From assembly GCA_033032865.1 (NCBI GenBank), contig JAWHQI010000028.1, positions 7,769,001-7,833,000 of the forward strand: a DNA stretch of 64,000 nt. The letters run 5' to 3'. The notes beneath the pieces are model-generated. The model had not been told where the DNA came from. It was given only the letters and a program-made list of their open reading frames with translations, and did no database searches. The stretch's first letter is position 1. Each line of letters starts with the position of its first letter. Shown piece after piece: positions 44,510-56,362 of this stretch. Origin of the DNA: Dactylorhiza incarnata (Eukaryota; Streptophyta; Magnoliopsida; Asparagales; Orchidaceae). A program made the position numbers and the translations under genes.

Positions 44510-47500
44510 CCCCCCCTTGAAGTTGGATGTTGAAAACAGCCCCAGTAGACACCTCAACCGAGTGAACGGTCCCTTCGCCATCGCCTTTGTGAAGATGTCA
44601 GCAATATTGTCCTGACTCCGAACATGCTCGACCGAAAGAGATCCCTCCAGCACCTTCTCACGAATGAAATGATGCTCGATCTCGATATGCTTGGTCCTCG
44701 CGTGACAAACTGGATTAGTAACCAGTTTGAGAACACTCTCGTTGTCGCCGCGGAGCAGAGTCGGACCCCGAACCTCCTTATGGACGTCTCCAACCAACCT
44801 CCTAAGCCAAATGGCTTCCTGAGCTGCCAAGGCCGAAGCCTTGTATTTCGCTTCCATGGTTGAAATAGACACGGAGTCCTGCTTCTTACTGCACCATGAT
44901 ATAGCCGTGGGGCCCGCCATGAAGACGTATCCAGAAGTTGACTTCTGATCATCTGAATCTCAACGTAATCAGCATCCATGTACCCATGCACCTCGAAGCC
45001 CGCATCCCCCTGTAAAGGAGACCCATATCCGAGGTCGCCTTGACATACTTCAGTATACTCTTGGCCGCTAGAAGATGAGGCGACCGTGGTTCCCCCATAT
45101 ACCGACCCTGTCAACTGAATACGCAATATCCGGCCTGGTAATCGTCAGATAGATCAAGCTCCCAACCAGAGCCCGGAACACCAACGGATTTTCCAGAATC
45201 CTCCCCTCATCCTTCCGAAGTTTCATGGCCCTCTACAGAGGTGTAGAGATGCACTTCCCTTCCTTCATGCCGAACCGCTCCACGATCCGCTCTGCATATC
45301 CAGCCTGGGACACCAGCACTCCACTCTCCTTCCTCTGCACCTCGAGTCTAAGAAAGTGGTGCAACTCACCTAAATCCTTCATCTCGAACCTGATAGATAG
45401 CTCTGCCCGAAGCTGCGCTACCTCCTCCTTCAAATTCCCCATCACGATCATATCGTCGACGTATAGCAGCACGATGACTTGAAGCTCCCCGCTCTTCTTG
45501 ACGAACAAGCTTGCGTCTGAGTCTGAAGCACCAAACCCGCAGAATAAGAGATATTCTGCAATCTTTCCATACCACGCCCTCGATGCTTGCTTCAACCCAT
45601 ACAGGGCCTTCTTCAACTTGCAGACATGCTCCAGAAAATCTTCAGATACGAAGCCTGGCGGTTGGACCATGAAGATGTCTTTGTCAATCTCGTCGTACAA
45701 GAATGCATTCTTTATGTCGAGCTGCCAAATCTCCCACACCCAACATGCCTCCAAGGCAATCACAACCCGTACTGAAGTCATTCTTTCCACCGGACTAAAT
45801 GTCTCTTCATAGTCTTCACCGTATTGCTGCGAGAACCCCCGAGCCACCAGTAGAGCCTTGTACCGCTCAATACTGCCGTCTGTCTTCTTCTTGAGCTTAT
45901 AGACCCATTTGCATGTTACAGGGGTGATGCCCTTGGGCTTGGGCACCAGAGACCAAGTCTCATTCTCCTCAAGAGCACTCATCTCTTCCTACATAGCTGA
46001 ATCCCATTGTTCCACGCCTTTGGCCTTTTCAAAGCTCGACGGCTCCCTCTCATCCAAGGGACCAGCAAAGAAACACGAGACAAAGCTCACCATGTTTCCT
46101 CCTGTATAGCGATCAGGGGCAATGATAGTTCGCTTTGATCTCCGCAATGCGTTCCCCTGACTCGCAGTATCCTCAGCTGCTTCCTCCATAGCTCCTTTTC
46201 CAGACATACTCGGAGCATCGTTCCCCCTACTTCCTGATCCAGAAGCCTTTGTCTCAGAACTAGATATTGATGGGCCACCTGGTGACACAGGTAGCTCCAC
46301 CTGAAGATTTTCAATAGCTTTCTCTGGCTCCTCCACCCTGCTTTTTGGTAGCTCATCACCAGAACTCCCCTTGTAAGATGTCACCTCATCGAACACGACG
46401 TCGCGAGATACAACAAATCTCCGCGTCTCGGTGTCCATGCACTTCCAGCCCTTCTTCCGGTCATCATAACCCACGAAGACTAGCTTCCTTGCCTTCGCAT
46501 CTAGTTTCGTCCGAAGCGTATCTGGAACGTGCACATTGCAGGTGGAACCAAACACCCGAAGGTGTGCCACGGTTGGCTTTTCTTTGAACATCAATTCATG
46601 CGGGGTCTTCATATTGATGGGACTTAGAGGCATCCTGTTGATGACGTATGCAACACAAGACATTCCCTCTGCCCAGAAGGACTTTGGGATACTGTTGGCA
46701 TGCAGCCAACACTTGCTGGTCTCCGTCAGATGACGGATCTTCCGCTCTGCAACTCCGTTTTGCTGTAGAGTATGCGCACAAGTAAGCTCCCTCCGGATGC
46801 CTGCCTTCCTGCAAAAAGTAGAGAACTCACCAGAGGTGAACTCCCCTCCGTTGTCAGTCCTCAGCTTCTTAACCCGCAGGCCAAGCCGACCCTCCACAAG
46901 CTCCTTGAACTCCACGAACTTGGCAAACGCCTCTGTGTTCTCCTTCAAAAAATATACCCAGACATATCTGGGGTAATCATCGATCAACACCAGCATATAT
47001 CTGCTGCCTCCTAGGCTTAGGGTAGCAGTCGGTCCCATCAAGTCACCGTGGATGCACTCCAATGGCACACTACTCCTTGTCTGCGACTTGTCAAACGGTA
47101 GTCGATGAGACTTGCCGAACTGACATCCCGCACAAACGTGACCGTCACCGTAGGAAGATAGACTAGGCATGCCCTTGACCAGGCCTTTCACCGCCATAGC
47201 TTTCAGCTTGTCCATCCCTATATGCCCCAACCTCTCGTGCCAAATGACAGAACTATCATTCATCCGCATCTTGTCAACATAAGAACTTGTCGATAAAACG
47301 AACAAGTCTTTAGCTCTCCTCCCCACATGAACGACCTCCGCCTTCACCGCCTCCACATTCCGAAGAAACTTCACTTCTGTTGGGCCAAACAGAACGTGAT
47401 ACCCTGCGTCTACAGCGTTGGTCATGGAGAAGAGGTTTTTTCTCATTCCGGGCACATGATAGACACTCTTCAAAGTTAGTGGCCCCCTATCACTGCCTAA

Positions 47501-48570
47501 GGAAACAACCCCCACCTTCTCTACAGAATGCAAAGTATTATCAGTAGTAATAATGGCATCATTACCTGAATAAGGCTGTGCTGAAGAAAGCTTCGACTCG
47601 TCCCCGGTGAGGTGATGACCACACCCCGATTCCACGATCCAGTCCTCCTGATAGTTGATAGGAGCCTCAGCTCCACCAGAAGCCGAGAAGGCTCCTCCCC
47701 ATCCTCCATCAACCTGCCTGGCTTCAGCTTCCCCCTTTCCTGCAGCAGCATGCCCTGACTGAAGATTCACCTGACACTCCTTCCTGATGTGAGCAAGCTT
47801 CCTACACCTGAAGTACTTGGGACCTTCCCCCTTCTTCTTTTCTTCAGCCTTAGGAGCATAGCCCCTCTCCTACTGTGCAGAAGTTGAAGACCCATTGCCA
47901 TCTCCAGCGGTCTTCTTCTTATCCCACTTCTTCTTCTTTCCTGTGAAGAGAACTTCGCCATCTCCCCCAGACACTGACACCACCGCCATCTGCCTTGCCA
48001 GACTCTCCTGCGAAGCAAGCAGATTTTCCAGCTCCAGCAGAGACGGCTGATTTGCCCAACCCTGCACCGACGTCACAAAGGCAACATATTCCTTCCGCAA
48101 GCCACAGATGATGTGCCTCTTCAGCTTCGACTCAGAAATTGGCTCATCGGATCCAGCGCTGAAATCTCGGCGCACAAGTTCTTCATCTTCAAGAAGAACG
48201 TAGAGATAGAAAGGTCACCTTGAGCCGATCTGGCCAGCTCATTCTCCAGGAATTGAAGTCTTGCCACATTCTTTTTGTTAAACAGCCCATCCAGGGCTCT
48301 CCAGATCTCTGCAGCTGATGCACACCCCAACATGTGATCAAACAGATCAGGTGATATTGCCCTCTTCAGGGCAAACTCTGCTTTGGCATTAAGCCGCCTC
48401 CAGTTCCTCACCTCATGATGGTTATCTCCAACCAGAAAAACTTCCTCAGTGCTCTCTCCTCCAACCACCTCCCAGAGGTCCTCACTCAGAAGATAAATCT
48501 GCATACCAGACCTCCACTTCTTAAAGTGTGTCGAGTTAAGCATCTCAATTCCAAGACCCCTCGCTTCCAT
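44505..48570 (-). pseudogene. Element D copia gag-pol, multiply broken
   Basis: Starts at 48570 with a Gag like that of E. The frame shifts near 48140, stops at 47870 (TAG) and at 45989 (TAG), then shifts again after about 45230 in RNase H. The zinc knuckle has lost its first Cys (YFRCRKLAHIRKEC). The protease motif reads ESGCGHH instead of DSGCGHH, so the catalytic Asp is gone. The integrase retains HGDLMGP and RTDNGGEF, and RT keeps YVDD (near 45455). It cannot be active. Confidence 0.88.
44510..44525 (-). promoter_or_regulatory. Polypurine tract of element D
   Basis: On the minus strand AACTTCAAGGGGGG leads into the 3' LTR start TGTTGAAAA. Confidence 0.75.
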
Positions 48571-48640
48571 GGCTCTACCACTGGTTCCTTCTTCACAGAG
48601 GCGATGGCTACACTAAGTTGTGCACTGCTCTATCCACTCC

Positions 48641-48658
48641 AACCTACCTCTGATACCA
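48641..48658 (-). promoter_or_regulatory. PBS of element D
   Basis: Minus strand TGGTATCAGAGGTAGGTT, identical to that of E, adjoins the 5' LTR. Confidence 0.88.
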
Positions 48659-49823
48659 TGTTAAATTTTCCGAATCTTTATGGAGTGAGCAGGAATTGTA
48701 CAACTTAGAGTTCAAGCCAAACAACCAGAAGCACATGAAGCAAAAATGATCTTTATTGATAAGCAAAATTCTTCATTACAGGGTGAGGTATACATGGCGA
48801 GACATGATTTATCCAGTACACAAAAAACAGAAGAGAAAACAGCTGAAAAAGAAAACCAGCGGTCTGCCAACTTGAGACCGCCTGACCACGCGACCTGACA
48901 GTCCGCTTGGCTAGAGAACAAGACCGCCCGAACTGTCGACCTGCGACTTGAGCCAAACCAACTGAGAACCCCGCAAACTCCCAAACTCCACTGATCCTCC
49001 TGAACTCCAGCAACCCACACTGCAAGCCGCAAGACCGCCCGAACACCTTCAGAAAAGGAAGTGACCGCTGCTGCCCACATAATCCGCAGAAGCTGCACAA
49101 AACAAGTTCGATCAGCTAAACCAGCCGGTCACAAACAAGAGACCGCAAGAACAAGTCGCGAGCTCAGCTTACACTTGGTGCTATGTTAAATGCTGCTATA
49201 ATGGCTCCTATTTATAGGTGTGAGACCTGATCCAGTCACCACCCTTTGAGATAGGATCACCACCCTCCAGATCGCGCGACCAGAACTGGTCAACCCGCGC
49301 AATCAGCAATAGAGCATTCTTCTTAGGTGAGATCGCCGGCTTCAACAACAGACCGCGGGAGATCGCCACTCCCACAATGAAGCCGCCCACCACCAATGTT
49401 CGCCAACGAGACCGCGAACACAACTTGTTCGCCAACGCCACATCGAACACAACCTGTTCGCCTGCCAGCCTCCTCCTGAGACCACGAACAGAGACCGCTC
49501 TACTAAGATTCCTTAGTCAGCGAAAATAACCAGGAATCTGAATAGCCATGAGACCGGCTTCTGGAAACCTGAACCAACCTGTGCGGTCACACCAGACCGG
49601 CACAGCCCTGAGATAGACAGCCCGCCACGCGGTCACAGACCAGACCGCTCGGCCTTACCCCAACACCTTGGACACAGAACGGCGGTCACGCCAGGAGACC
49701 GCAGCTAGACTTAAAGACAAGTCAGACCGCAGAGCAGATCGCCAGACGTGCAGTCTCACCAAACCGCACGATCACCCTCCCAGACCGCCAACTCCCAAAA
49801 CTTCCACTTCAATATTTTCAACA
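48659..49823 (-). repeat. 5' LTR of element D
   Basis: 1165 bp. The TATA box is reversed at 49208-49217, with GCGGTCT/AGACCGC motifs mainly at 49220-49800, that is, upstream of the TATA box on the element strand. Confidence 0.9.
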
Positions 49824-49828
49824 ATTTA

Positions 49829-50379
49829 TTCTTATAGGATCTCCTTGAGATTTGAGTTGTAGGGCTGTGTTGACAGCCTGATTGTAGGACTTGTGAAAAA
49901 GCCTGAGGTGTAGGACTTTGCTAAAAGTCTGAGGTAGGGTCTGTGAAGACCTGAGCTGTAGGATTTCTGAGGAAATCCGAGTTGTAGGATTTCTTAGGAA
50001 ATCTGAGTTGTAAGATCCTTGCTGGGATCTGAGCTGTAGGAATGCTTGCACTCTGAGGTAGGGTTGTTGTTGGCCCTTGAGGTAGCATTCCAGGAGAGAT
50101 CTGAGTGTAGGGAAATTGCTGAGTTCCTGAGTTGTAAGATCAGTTTGATCTGAGTTTTTGGAGGAGTTGGCCTAGCCTAGAACACTGCTAGATAGGTGAA
50201 GGGGGACAGTAGAGTACCCATCATCTGGGGAACCACTATAAATCTCTGTGTGTTTTCTGTGTTGTGTTTTTTATCTTTATATCTCTGAGCTAAATAAGTC
50301 ACCAACTTAAAAATACTAAAATATTTTGAAGCACTTATTCACCCCCCTCTAGGTGATTAGACTACAGATCAGACTTTCA
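49829..50379 (+). repeat. 3' LTR of element I, right part, with hairpin array
   Basis: Joins to 36315 when element D and one ATTTA copy are removed. The first 330 bp are a tandem array of small hairpins (see the separate entry). The end is probably the CA at 50378-50379, after CACCCCCCTCTAGGTGA-like sequence typical of SIRE LTR ends. The exact right edge is inferred. Confidence 0.7.
49833..50158 (+). repeat. Tandem array of about 12 mini-hairpins
   Basis: Units of 22-30 nt share a spacer of the form CTGAGTTGTAGGA. Between spacers are two short arms that pair: ATCTC/GAGAT, GGCTGT/ACAGCC, GACTTT/AAAGTC, GGTCT/AGACC, GGATTTC/GAAATCC, GATTTC/GAAATC, AGATCC/GGATCT and AGATCA/TGATCT. Other units pair with one mismatch or poorly. 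The arm sequences differ but stay complementary. The array lies downstream of the TATA box, so it should be in the element RNA. Confidence 0.85.
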
Positions 50380-50739
50380 ATAATCTCTAAAATAATCTCA
50401 TGTGTTTAATGCGTGTGTAGTTCATGATTCATGTCCACGGTCTCTCCACTATGTGTTTCTTTTTTAGCTATTATGTTCACACATGCTTGCATTTATTGAT
50501 GTTTTTATGTTAATAACAAAGAGGGAGACTGTGTTCTGAATGTTGGAGATCTTTTTATGTTATTTGGTGATCTCATTTATCATTATGCCAAGTCTCATGT
50601 TTACTCTTGGTCCATTTAGTTTTCTATTTCAATAGGGGCCTTTGACATAGGAGGACCTTTGTTTCATCATATTTTATTTTCACTAATTGTTTTTATTTAC
50701 ACTTGGTTCACTTTCTCCAAATACAATTTTGTTATCATC
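50380..50739 (+). other. Element J: copia post-pol remnant
   Basis: No gene. It contains ATAACAAAGAGGGAGA (near 50514), like the purine-rich spacer after copia pol. It continues across the H insertion into a PPT-like stretch and an LTR start at 59904. TCATC at 50735-50739 is the left target copy of H. Confidence 0.45.
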
Positions 50740-52829
50740 TGTAACACCCTGCCAGTACAAAAAGTATAACAGCAGGTCCAGCCGGGACCCCACGCCATAC
50801 AAACCACACTAGCTAGGAGTTAAAAGGTGATAACCAGAAAAGTAACAACTAACGAGAGTACAAAACGTAAGCGGAAGCATTAATTAAACCATTCAAATAG
50901 ACATGTCCACTATCATAGGAATGAATCCAGAAATAAGAGTTACGGCCTTAGGGCCTTACATCAAATCAATGTACAAAACTCTAAAAAAGCATACATCGGC
51001 ACGCAGGCCGGCAATACATGAGAAAACGGGAAAAAGGCTGGCCTTCGAGGGCCAACTCAGCAAAAGGACAGCAAGAGGACCAACGCCCGCTATTTCCCGC
51101 TAGGCTCACCTGCACCTGCATAAGAACATTCCACCAAGCGGTGGTAAACAAGGCAACGGTCAGCACAGCTGACCAAATTATAACGACCCCACCCCTTTCC
51201 CGGGGTGGCGGAGATTCTACCCTGCAAGCAAGCCATACTAGCACAAGTACTAATCTAAAGAGAGTGCAACTACACAAGGTGAGGTTTCAAGCACAATCAA
51301 TCTTCTAGGTTGAGCATCAAAAAGAAGGGAACCTAGGTATGCACGTGATGTTGGTTGGGTTCACCCGAAGGTTTCCCACAACCGCCTAAGCAAATCGCAT
51401 GAGGCTAAACATAACATCAAATTCACAACACTCCACCCTAAGGGTCACAACCTTAGGTGGGAAACAAGAGCTTTTGGTCGGTCTAGGTATGACACCTTCC
51501 CCGACCTCTCCCATGATCACACGGCTTTCATGAGGAAGGGACCTCTCGCCGATCTGCATGGAAACGGGTTCGGTTCAGCTTTGCCCGTGCTCTAATCGTC
51601 GCGATCTATCGCACGACGCGGGTACGGCTTCACCTCGGCCCGTAAGGGTTTAGCACTTTCAAGTGCTACACAAAAATATACGCTACGCACCTAACCCCTT
51701 CACAAGGATCTAGGCTTCGCGAATTCTCAACAAGGGAGGTACATACGCTCCGCATCAATAACGTGGTGAAGGTTTGCCTTCATCCAAAACTCAAAGCATG
51801 GGGCTTTCGTAGGGATCTTCACAAGACGCCTACACTTAACTCCCGCAATACTATAGGTGAGTTCACGGAGTCATTCTCCGGCACGCATTCTAGGTCTAAC
51901 CTAAATGCAACGTCGCAAATCAAGCATCACCGATTCGGGCTCACGGCCACGAATAGGCTTCACACAAAAATGCCTAAATCCGCACGACTACCGGATTTTC
52001 TACATGCAATATGCCGGGGACGGACACAATCTACCCGGAGTCCCGAAGGACTTGAGGAAATCCTACACTTCACCCATTTGGTGAAAGAGATACCTCATGC
52101 AAGCAAAGAAAGGGGAATAAATGGACAAATACAAGTCCAAAGTTCGGGAGGAAGAATCGTTACCCTAGACGTGTTCCTCTTCGCCATGGATCCGAGATTC
52201 TACGCGGAGGGAAAGAACCGCACCGGGCTGCACTCTCCGGATCTGGAAACGGCTCGCGAAACGGAGCTCCGGAGCTCCGTCAATGGCGAAATCTCCCCTT
52301 CTTCTTCCTTTCCCCCTTCTTCTTCCTATAGCCTAGGAGAGAGAAACACTATGAAATAATGAGGGTTTAATCCCTCTCCAAAGCCCTAAGACCCCCCAGC
52401 ATTAAATCCCAGCCGTTGGATCGACTTCCAAGAGATTTGATCGGTCGGATCTTCTTCTCCGCTCAAAATCGCGGAACAGAATAAACAGGGCGCACGATCA
52501 CAGGCGCACGGTCAGTGGTCGTGCGCGACGAGGGCAATGGTCGTGCGCACTATCCGGGACAGAACTCTGAATTCTTGCGAATAAGCGCACGATCGCTGGC
52601 GCACGATCACTGGTCGTGCGCGAAGAGGGAAATGGTCGTGCGCACTGTCCGAGACAGAACTCGATTCTCTTCTGAATTAACGCACGATCGCTGGCACACG
52701 ATCACTGGTCGTGCGCGATGAGGCCACTGATCGTGCGCTAAGAGCAGACAGGGAAAAATTCTAGCCTGCTTCACGTGCCGCACTACCACTCCGCCTACTT
52801 CGCGGAACTACCAGACTTGGGGTGTTACA
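50740..52829 (-). repeat. 3' LTR of element H
   Basis: TGTAACACCC to GTGTTACA, with 8-bp inverted ends (TGTAACAC/GTGTTACA). A three-unit palindrome module lies at about 52490-52745, near the U3 side. No clear TATA box was found; AT-rich sequence lies at 52350-52400. Confidence 0.93.
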
Positions 52830-52843
52830 ACTCCACCCTCCTT
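52830..52843 (-). promoter_or_regulatory. Polypurine tract of element H
   Basis: On the minus strand AAGGAGGGTGGAGT lies directly before the 3' LTR start. Confidence 0.75.
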
Positions 52844-52893
52844 AAAAGAATTTCGTCCCGAAATCCAGGAAACAGTAATAGCATAAATTACAG

Positions 52894-55800
52894 TTATACT
52901 TTACCTGAGGGAAATAGCTCGGGATACTCCGCAAGCATCGTTTGCTCTCTCTCCCAAGAGAGCTCCTCTCGGCCGCAGTTATCCCACCGGACTTTTACCA
53001 TCCGAATGGACTTGTTCCGCAGCTGCTTTACTTCGGTATCTTCGATGCGTAAAGGCTTGACTTTCGTCGACAACCCACTATCGACGGGAACTTTGCCGAC
53101 CGCAACGATATGAGTAGGCTCTTGCACTGCCTTCCTCAACACTGAAATGTGGAACACGTCGTGCAGACCGCTCAGCTCTGCAGATAGTGCAAGCCGATAA
53201 GCCGCATCACCAACACGCTCCACGATCTCGAACGGTCCTAAGTACCTCGGACTGAGCTTTTTCAAGCGTCGAATCCTTGATACCCCTTTGAACGGTTTGA
53301 TCTTCAAGTAAACCCGGTCACCGACGGCAAACTCTAAGTTCCTATGCTTGGCGTTGAAATACTTTGCTTGCCTATCCTGGGCAACCAATAGCCTTTCGCG
53401 TATAGCCCGGATCGTCGAAGTTGCTTCTTCAACATCCTTTCGCTTCAATAGCTTAGTATCGCCCGTTTCCGCCCAAGACAACGGCGTACGACACTTCTTA
53501 CCATAGAGGGCCTCGAAAGGAGCCATCTTTATGCTGGCTTGGTAGCTATTATTGTAGGCGAATTCGATCATATAGAGGTGATCCTCCCACCTCTTTCCAA
53601 AGTCTAGAGCGCACATTCGGAGCATATCCTCCATAGTCCTGTTGGTTCTCTCGGTCTGTCCGTCCGTTTGTGGGTGGAAGGCCGTGCTGAACTTCAATTT
53701 TGTGCCCAACAGTTCATGGATAAGCCTCCAATCTTTCGATGTGAAACGCCCGTCACGATCGCTGACGATGCTACGAGGGACACCGTGCAGTCTCACGATA
53801 CTATCCACATAGAGCTTTGCTAGCTTCTCTACGGAATCATCCTTCCGGTTCGGAATGAAGTGTGATACCTTTGTCAAACGGTCCACGATCACCCATATGG
53901 CGTCGTTTCCATGTTGCGATCTCGGCAATCCGTGCACGAAATCCATCGAAATATCATCAAACTTCCATTCCGGAATCGGCAAGGACTTCAGAAACCCACC
54001 GGGACGTTGACATTCCGCTTTCACCAACGCGCAAGTATGACACTTGGCTACGTAAAGGGCAATGTCTTTCTTCATGCCCGGCCACCAGAACAGTTTCTTC
54101 ATATCCATAAACATTTTAGTGCTCCCCGGGTGGATCGAGTACTTGGTATGATGAGCCTCGTACATCAATTCCGCCCGTAGAGTACCAACGTTTGGGATGC
54201 ATAACCTTTCCTGCTTCCACATAAGGTCGTCTTCGAAGGAGAAATCAGCGTTTAACCCTTCAACGGTTTCCGCTTTGTATCGTTTCAAGCTCTCGTCCAA
54301 CTCCAATGCTTGTCGAACTCGGTCGGCAAGGTCGTAGTGAACTTCCGTCCAGTTCAAGCATGCTGAAGTAGACGTTCTCCTATCAATGCATATGATCTCC
54401 ATTTCTTCTAGCTCACGGATTAGACGCTCATCGTGCATCAAAATCCAATTTGCTTGTGCGGGAGCCCGACGACTCAACGCGTCTGCAACTACGTTTCCTT
54501 TACCGGGAGTATACTTGATATAGAAGGTGTAGTCCCCAAGGAACTCCATCCACCTCCTTTGGCGCATGTTCAACTCCCTTTGGTCTAGTAAGTACTTGAG
54601 GCTCTTATGGTCGGTAAAGATATCGATCTTCACGCCATATAGATAGTGTCTCCAAAGTTTGAGGGCAAAAACCACGGCCGCTAGCTCCAAATCATGGACC
54701 GGGTAATTCCTCTCGTGAACCTTCAGTTGCCGGGAGCCGTAGGCAATTACCTTCCCGAACTGCACTAGGACACAACCCAAACCACTTCCTGAGGCGTCGC
54801 TATATATTTCGTAGCCTTCCGTACCCTGTGGCGAGCATAGAATGGGCGCCGTGGTCAGACGGCTCTTTAGCTCTTCAAAAGCTCGTGCGCACTCGGGCGA
54901 CCAAACGAACTTATGATCCTTCCTAGTCAGTTTTGTGAGAGGAAGTGCGATCCTCGAGAAGTTTTCCACAAAGCGCCTATAATAGCCGGCAAGTCCTAAG
55001 AAACTTCGGACTTCCGCTACGTTTTTCAACAAAGGCCACGCTTGGATCGCTTCTATCTTTGACGGATCAACTGCAATTCCTTCGCCACTAACAACATGAC
55101 CAAGGAATGCCACTGACGGTAGCCAAAACTCGCACTTGGAGAACTTGGCATATAGCTGACTCCTCCTCAAGGTGCTCAGGACTGCGTGCAGATGCCCTAC
55201 ATGCTCCTCTTCCGACTGAGAGTATACCAAAATGTCGTCGATGAAGACGATCACAAATTGATCTAAATACTCTCGGAATGTCCTATTCATCAAGTCCATG
55301 AATACCGACGGTGCGTTGGATAGACCGAACGGCATTACCGTGAACTCAAAGTGCCCAAAGCGGGTACTGAACGCTGTCTTTGGGATGTCGCATTCCCTTA
55401 TTCGCAGTTGATAGTAGCCGGACCTTAGGTCTAGCTTGGAGTAAACCGTCGACCCCATCAGTTGGTCGAATAGATCATCGATTCTAGGAATCGGATATCG
55501 GTTTTTCTCGGTCAACTTGTTTAGCTCTCTATAATCGATACATAGACGCAAGCTCCCATCCTTCTTTTTCACAAAGAGGACCGGTGCACTCCAAGGCGAA
55601 GAACTTGGACGTACGTAGCCTTGCTCTAGCAGCTCTTGCAATTGGACCTTCAACTCTGCCAATTCCTTTGGCGCTATTCTGTATGGTGAGCGGGCCACAG
55701 GTTTGGCACCTGGCACCAACTCGATACAGAAATCAATCTCCCGATGAGGCGGAGCCCCAGGGAGTTCGTTAGGAAACACGTCGGCGTATTCCGCTATAAC

Positions 55801-56279
55801 TGGGACATCACACAACCTGGGCTTTGGCTCCGAAGCCTCCAACAAGGTGAAGAACAACTCGGCGCCTTTTCTCACCGCCTTAACCACCTGGAGAGCAGAC
55901 ATCAGCGTCTTGCTCGCTCCTCGCATACCGGCGAATGTGGTTTCATCGTCGGTGTTCGTTCCCAGAGTGATCTCCTTTGTATTGCAATCTATGCATGCTC
56001 GCTGCTCCGAGAGCCAGTCCATGCCGAAGATCACATCGAATTCAGCTAACGGTAGTAACGACGCTTCCAAGTCGAAATCTTGACTTCCGATCCGCACCTT
56101 CACACGGCTCTTCCTATCCGCACTCATTCGAGATCCATTGGGTAGCACTACTTCCAATCTATCCTCTACAAAGGTAGACGGCACTCCGATTCGCACCACG
56201 AAGTCCTCAGACAGAAAAGAGTGCGATGCACCCGTATCGAATAGAGCTCTCGCCGGATAGTTGAAAATTAGGACGAAAC
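52894..56279 (-). CDS. Element H Pol: protease, RT, RNase H, integrase, chromodomain
   Basis: Uninterrupted frame from the putative acceptor to the stop at 52894. The open frame extends back to 56568, but that extra part has no homology in this frame. Protease has [10 protein letters not shown] (about 56250) and GMDWL. RT has LCIDYRELN and VFIDD (about 55230). RNase H has [10 protein letters not shown] and [11 protein letters not shown]. Integrase has [40 protein letters not shown] and [14 protein letters not shown]-type segment ([12 protein letters not shown]) precedes a chromodomain-like C-terminus ([19 protein letters not shown]), which in chromoviruses directs integration to certain chromatin. 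All visible catalytic residues are present. Confidence 0.9.
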
Positions 56280-56362
56280 CTAATTGTACACAAATAACAC
56301 ATACAGTCGTACAACAGTAAGAATCATATACATAGCTGTAAAAGCTAACTTCTAATTCGTAC
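56280..56362 (-). other. Putative 83-nt intron between gag and protease of element H
   Basis: The donor is ACAG/GTACGA at 56363/56362, the acceptor AATTAG/GT at 56280/56279. It splits a Gly codon in phase 1, as in element G. Removing it joins the Gag frame to the protease frame with the spacing usual in Tekay polyproteins. It is rich in A and T, with TTCTTACTG as a possible branch region. Frameshifting in the 217-nt overlap of the two ORFs is the alternative. Confidence 0.6.

Larger units (their letters stand above)
36316..49823 (-). mobile_element. Element D: Ty1/copia retrotransposon, minus strand, with nested C
   Basis: 5' LTR 48659-49823, 3' LTR 36316-37277 plus 44308-44509, PBS, degenerate gag-pol and PPT. 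Target duplication ATTTA lies at 36311-36315 and 49824-49828. It is the same family as E. Element C with its duplication occupies 37278-44307. Confidence 0.92.

Noticed and set aside
51763..52359. A 198-residue plus-strand ORF present in both LTRs of H (also 58819-59415)
   Set aside because: It is antisense to the element, inside the LTR, without recognisable domains, and is kept in both copies simply because the LTRs are almost identical.
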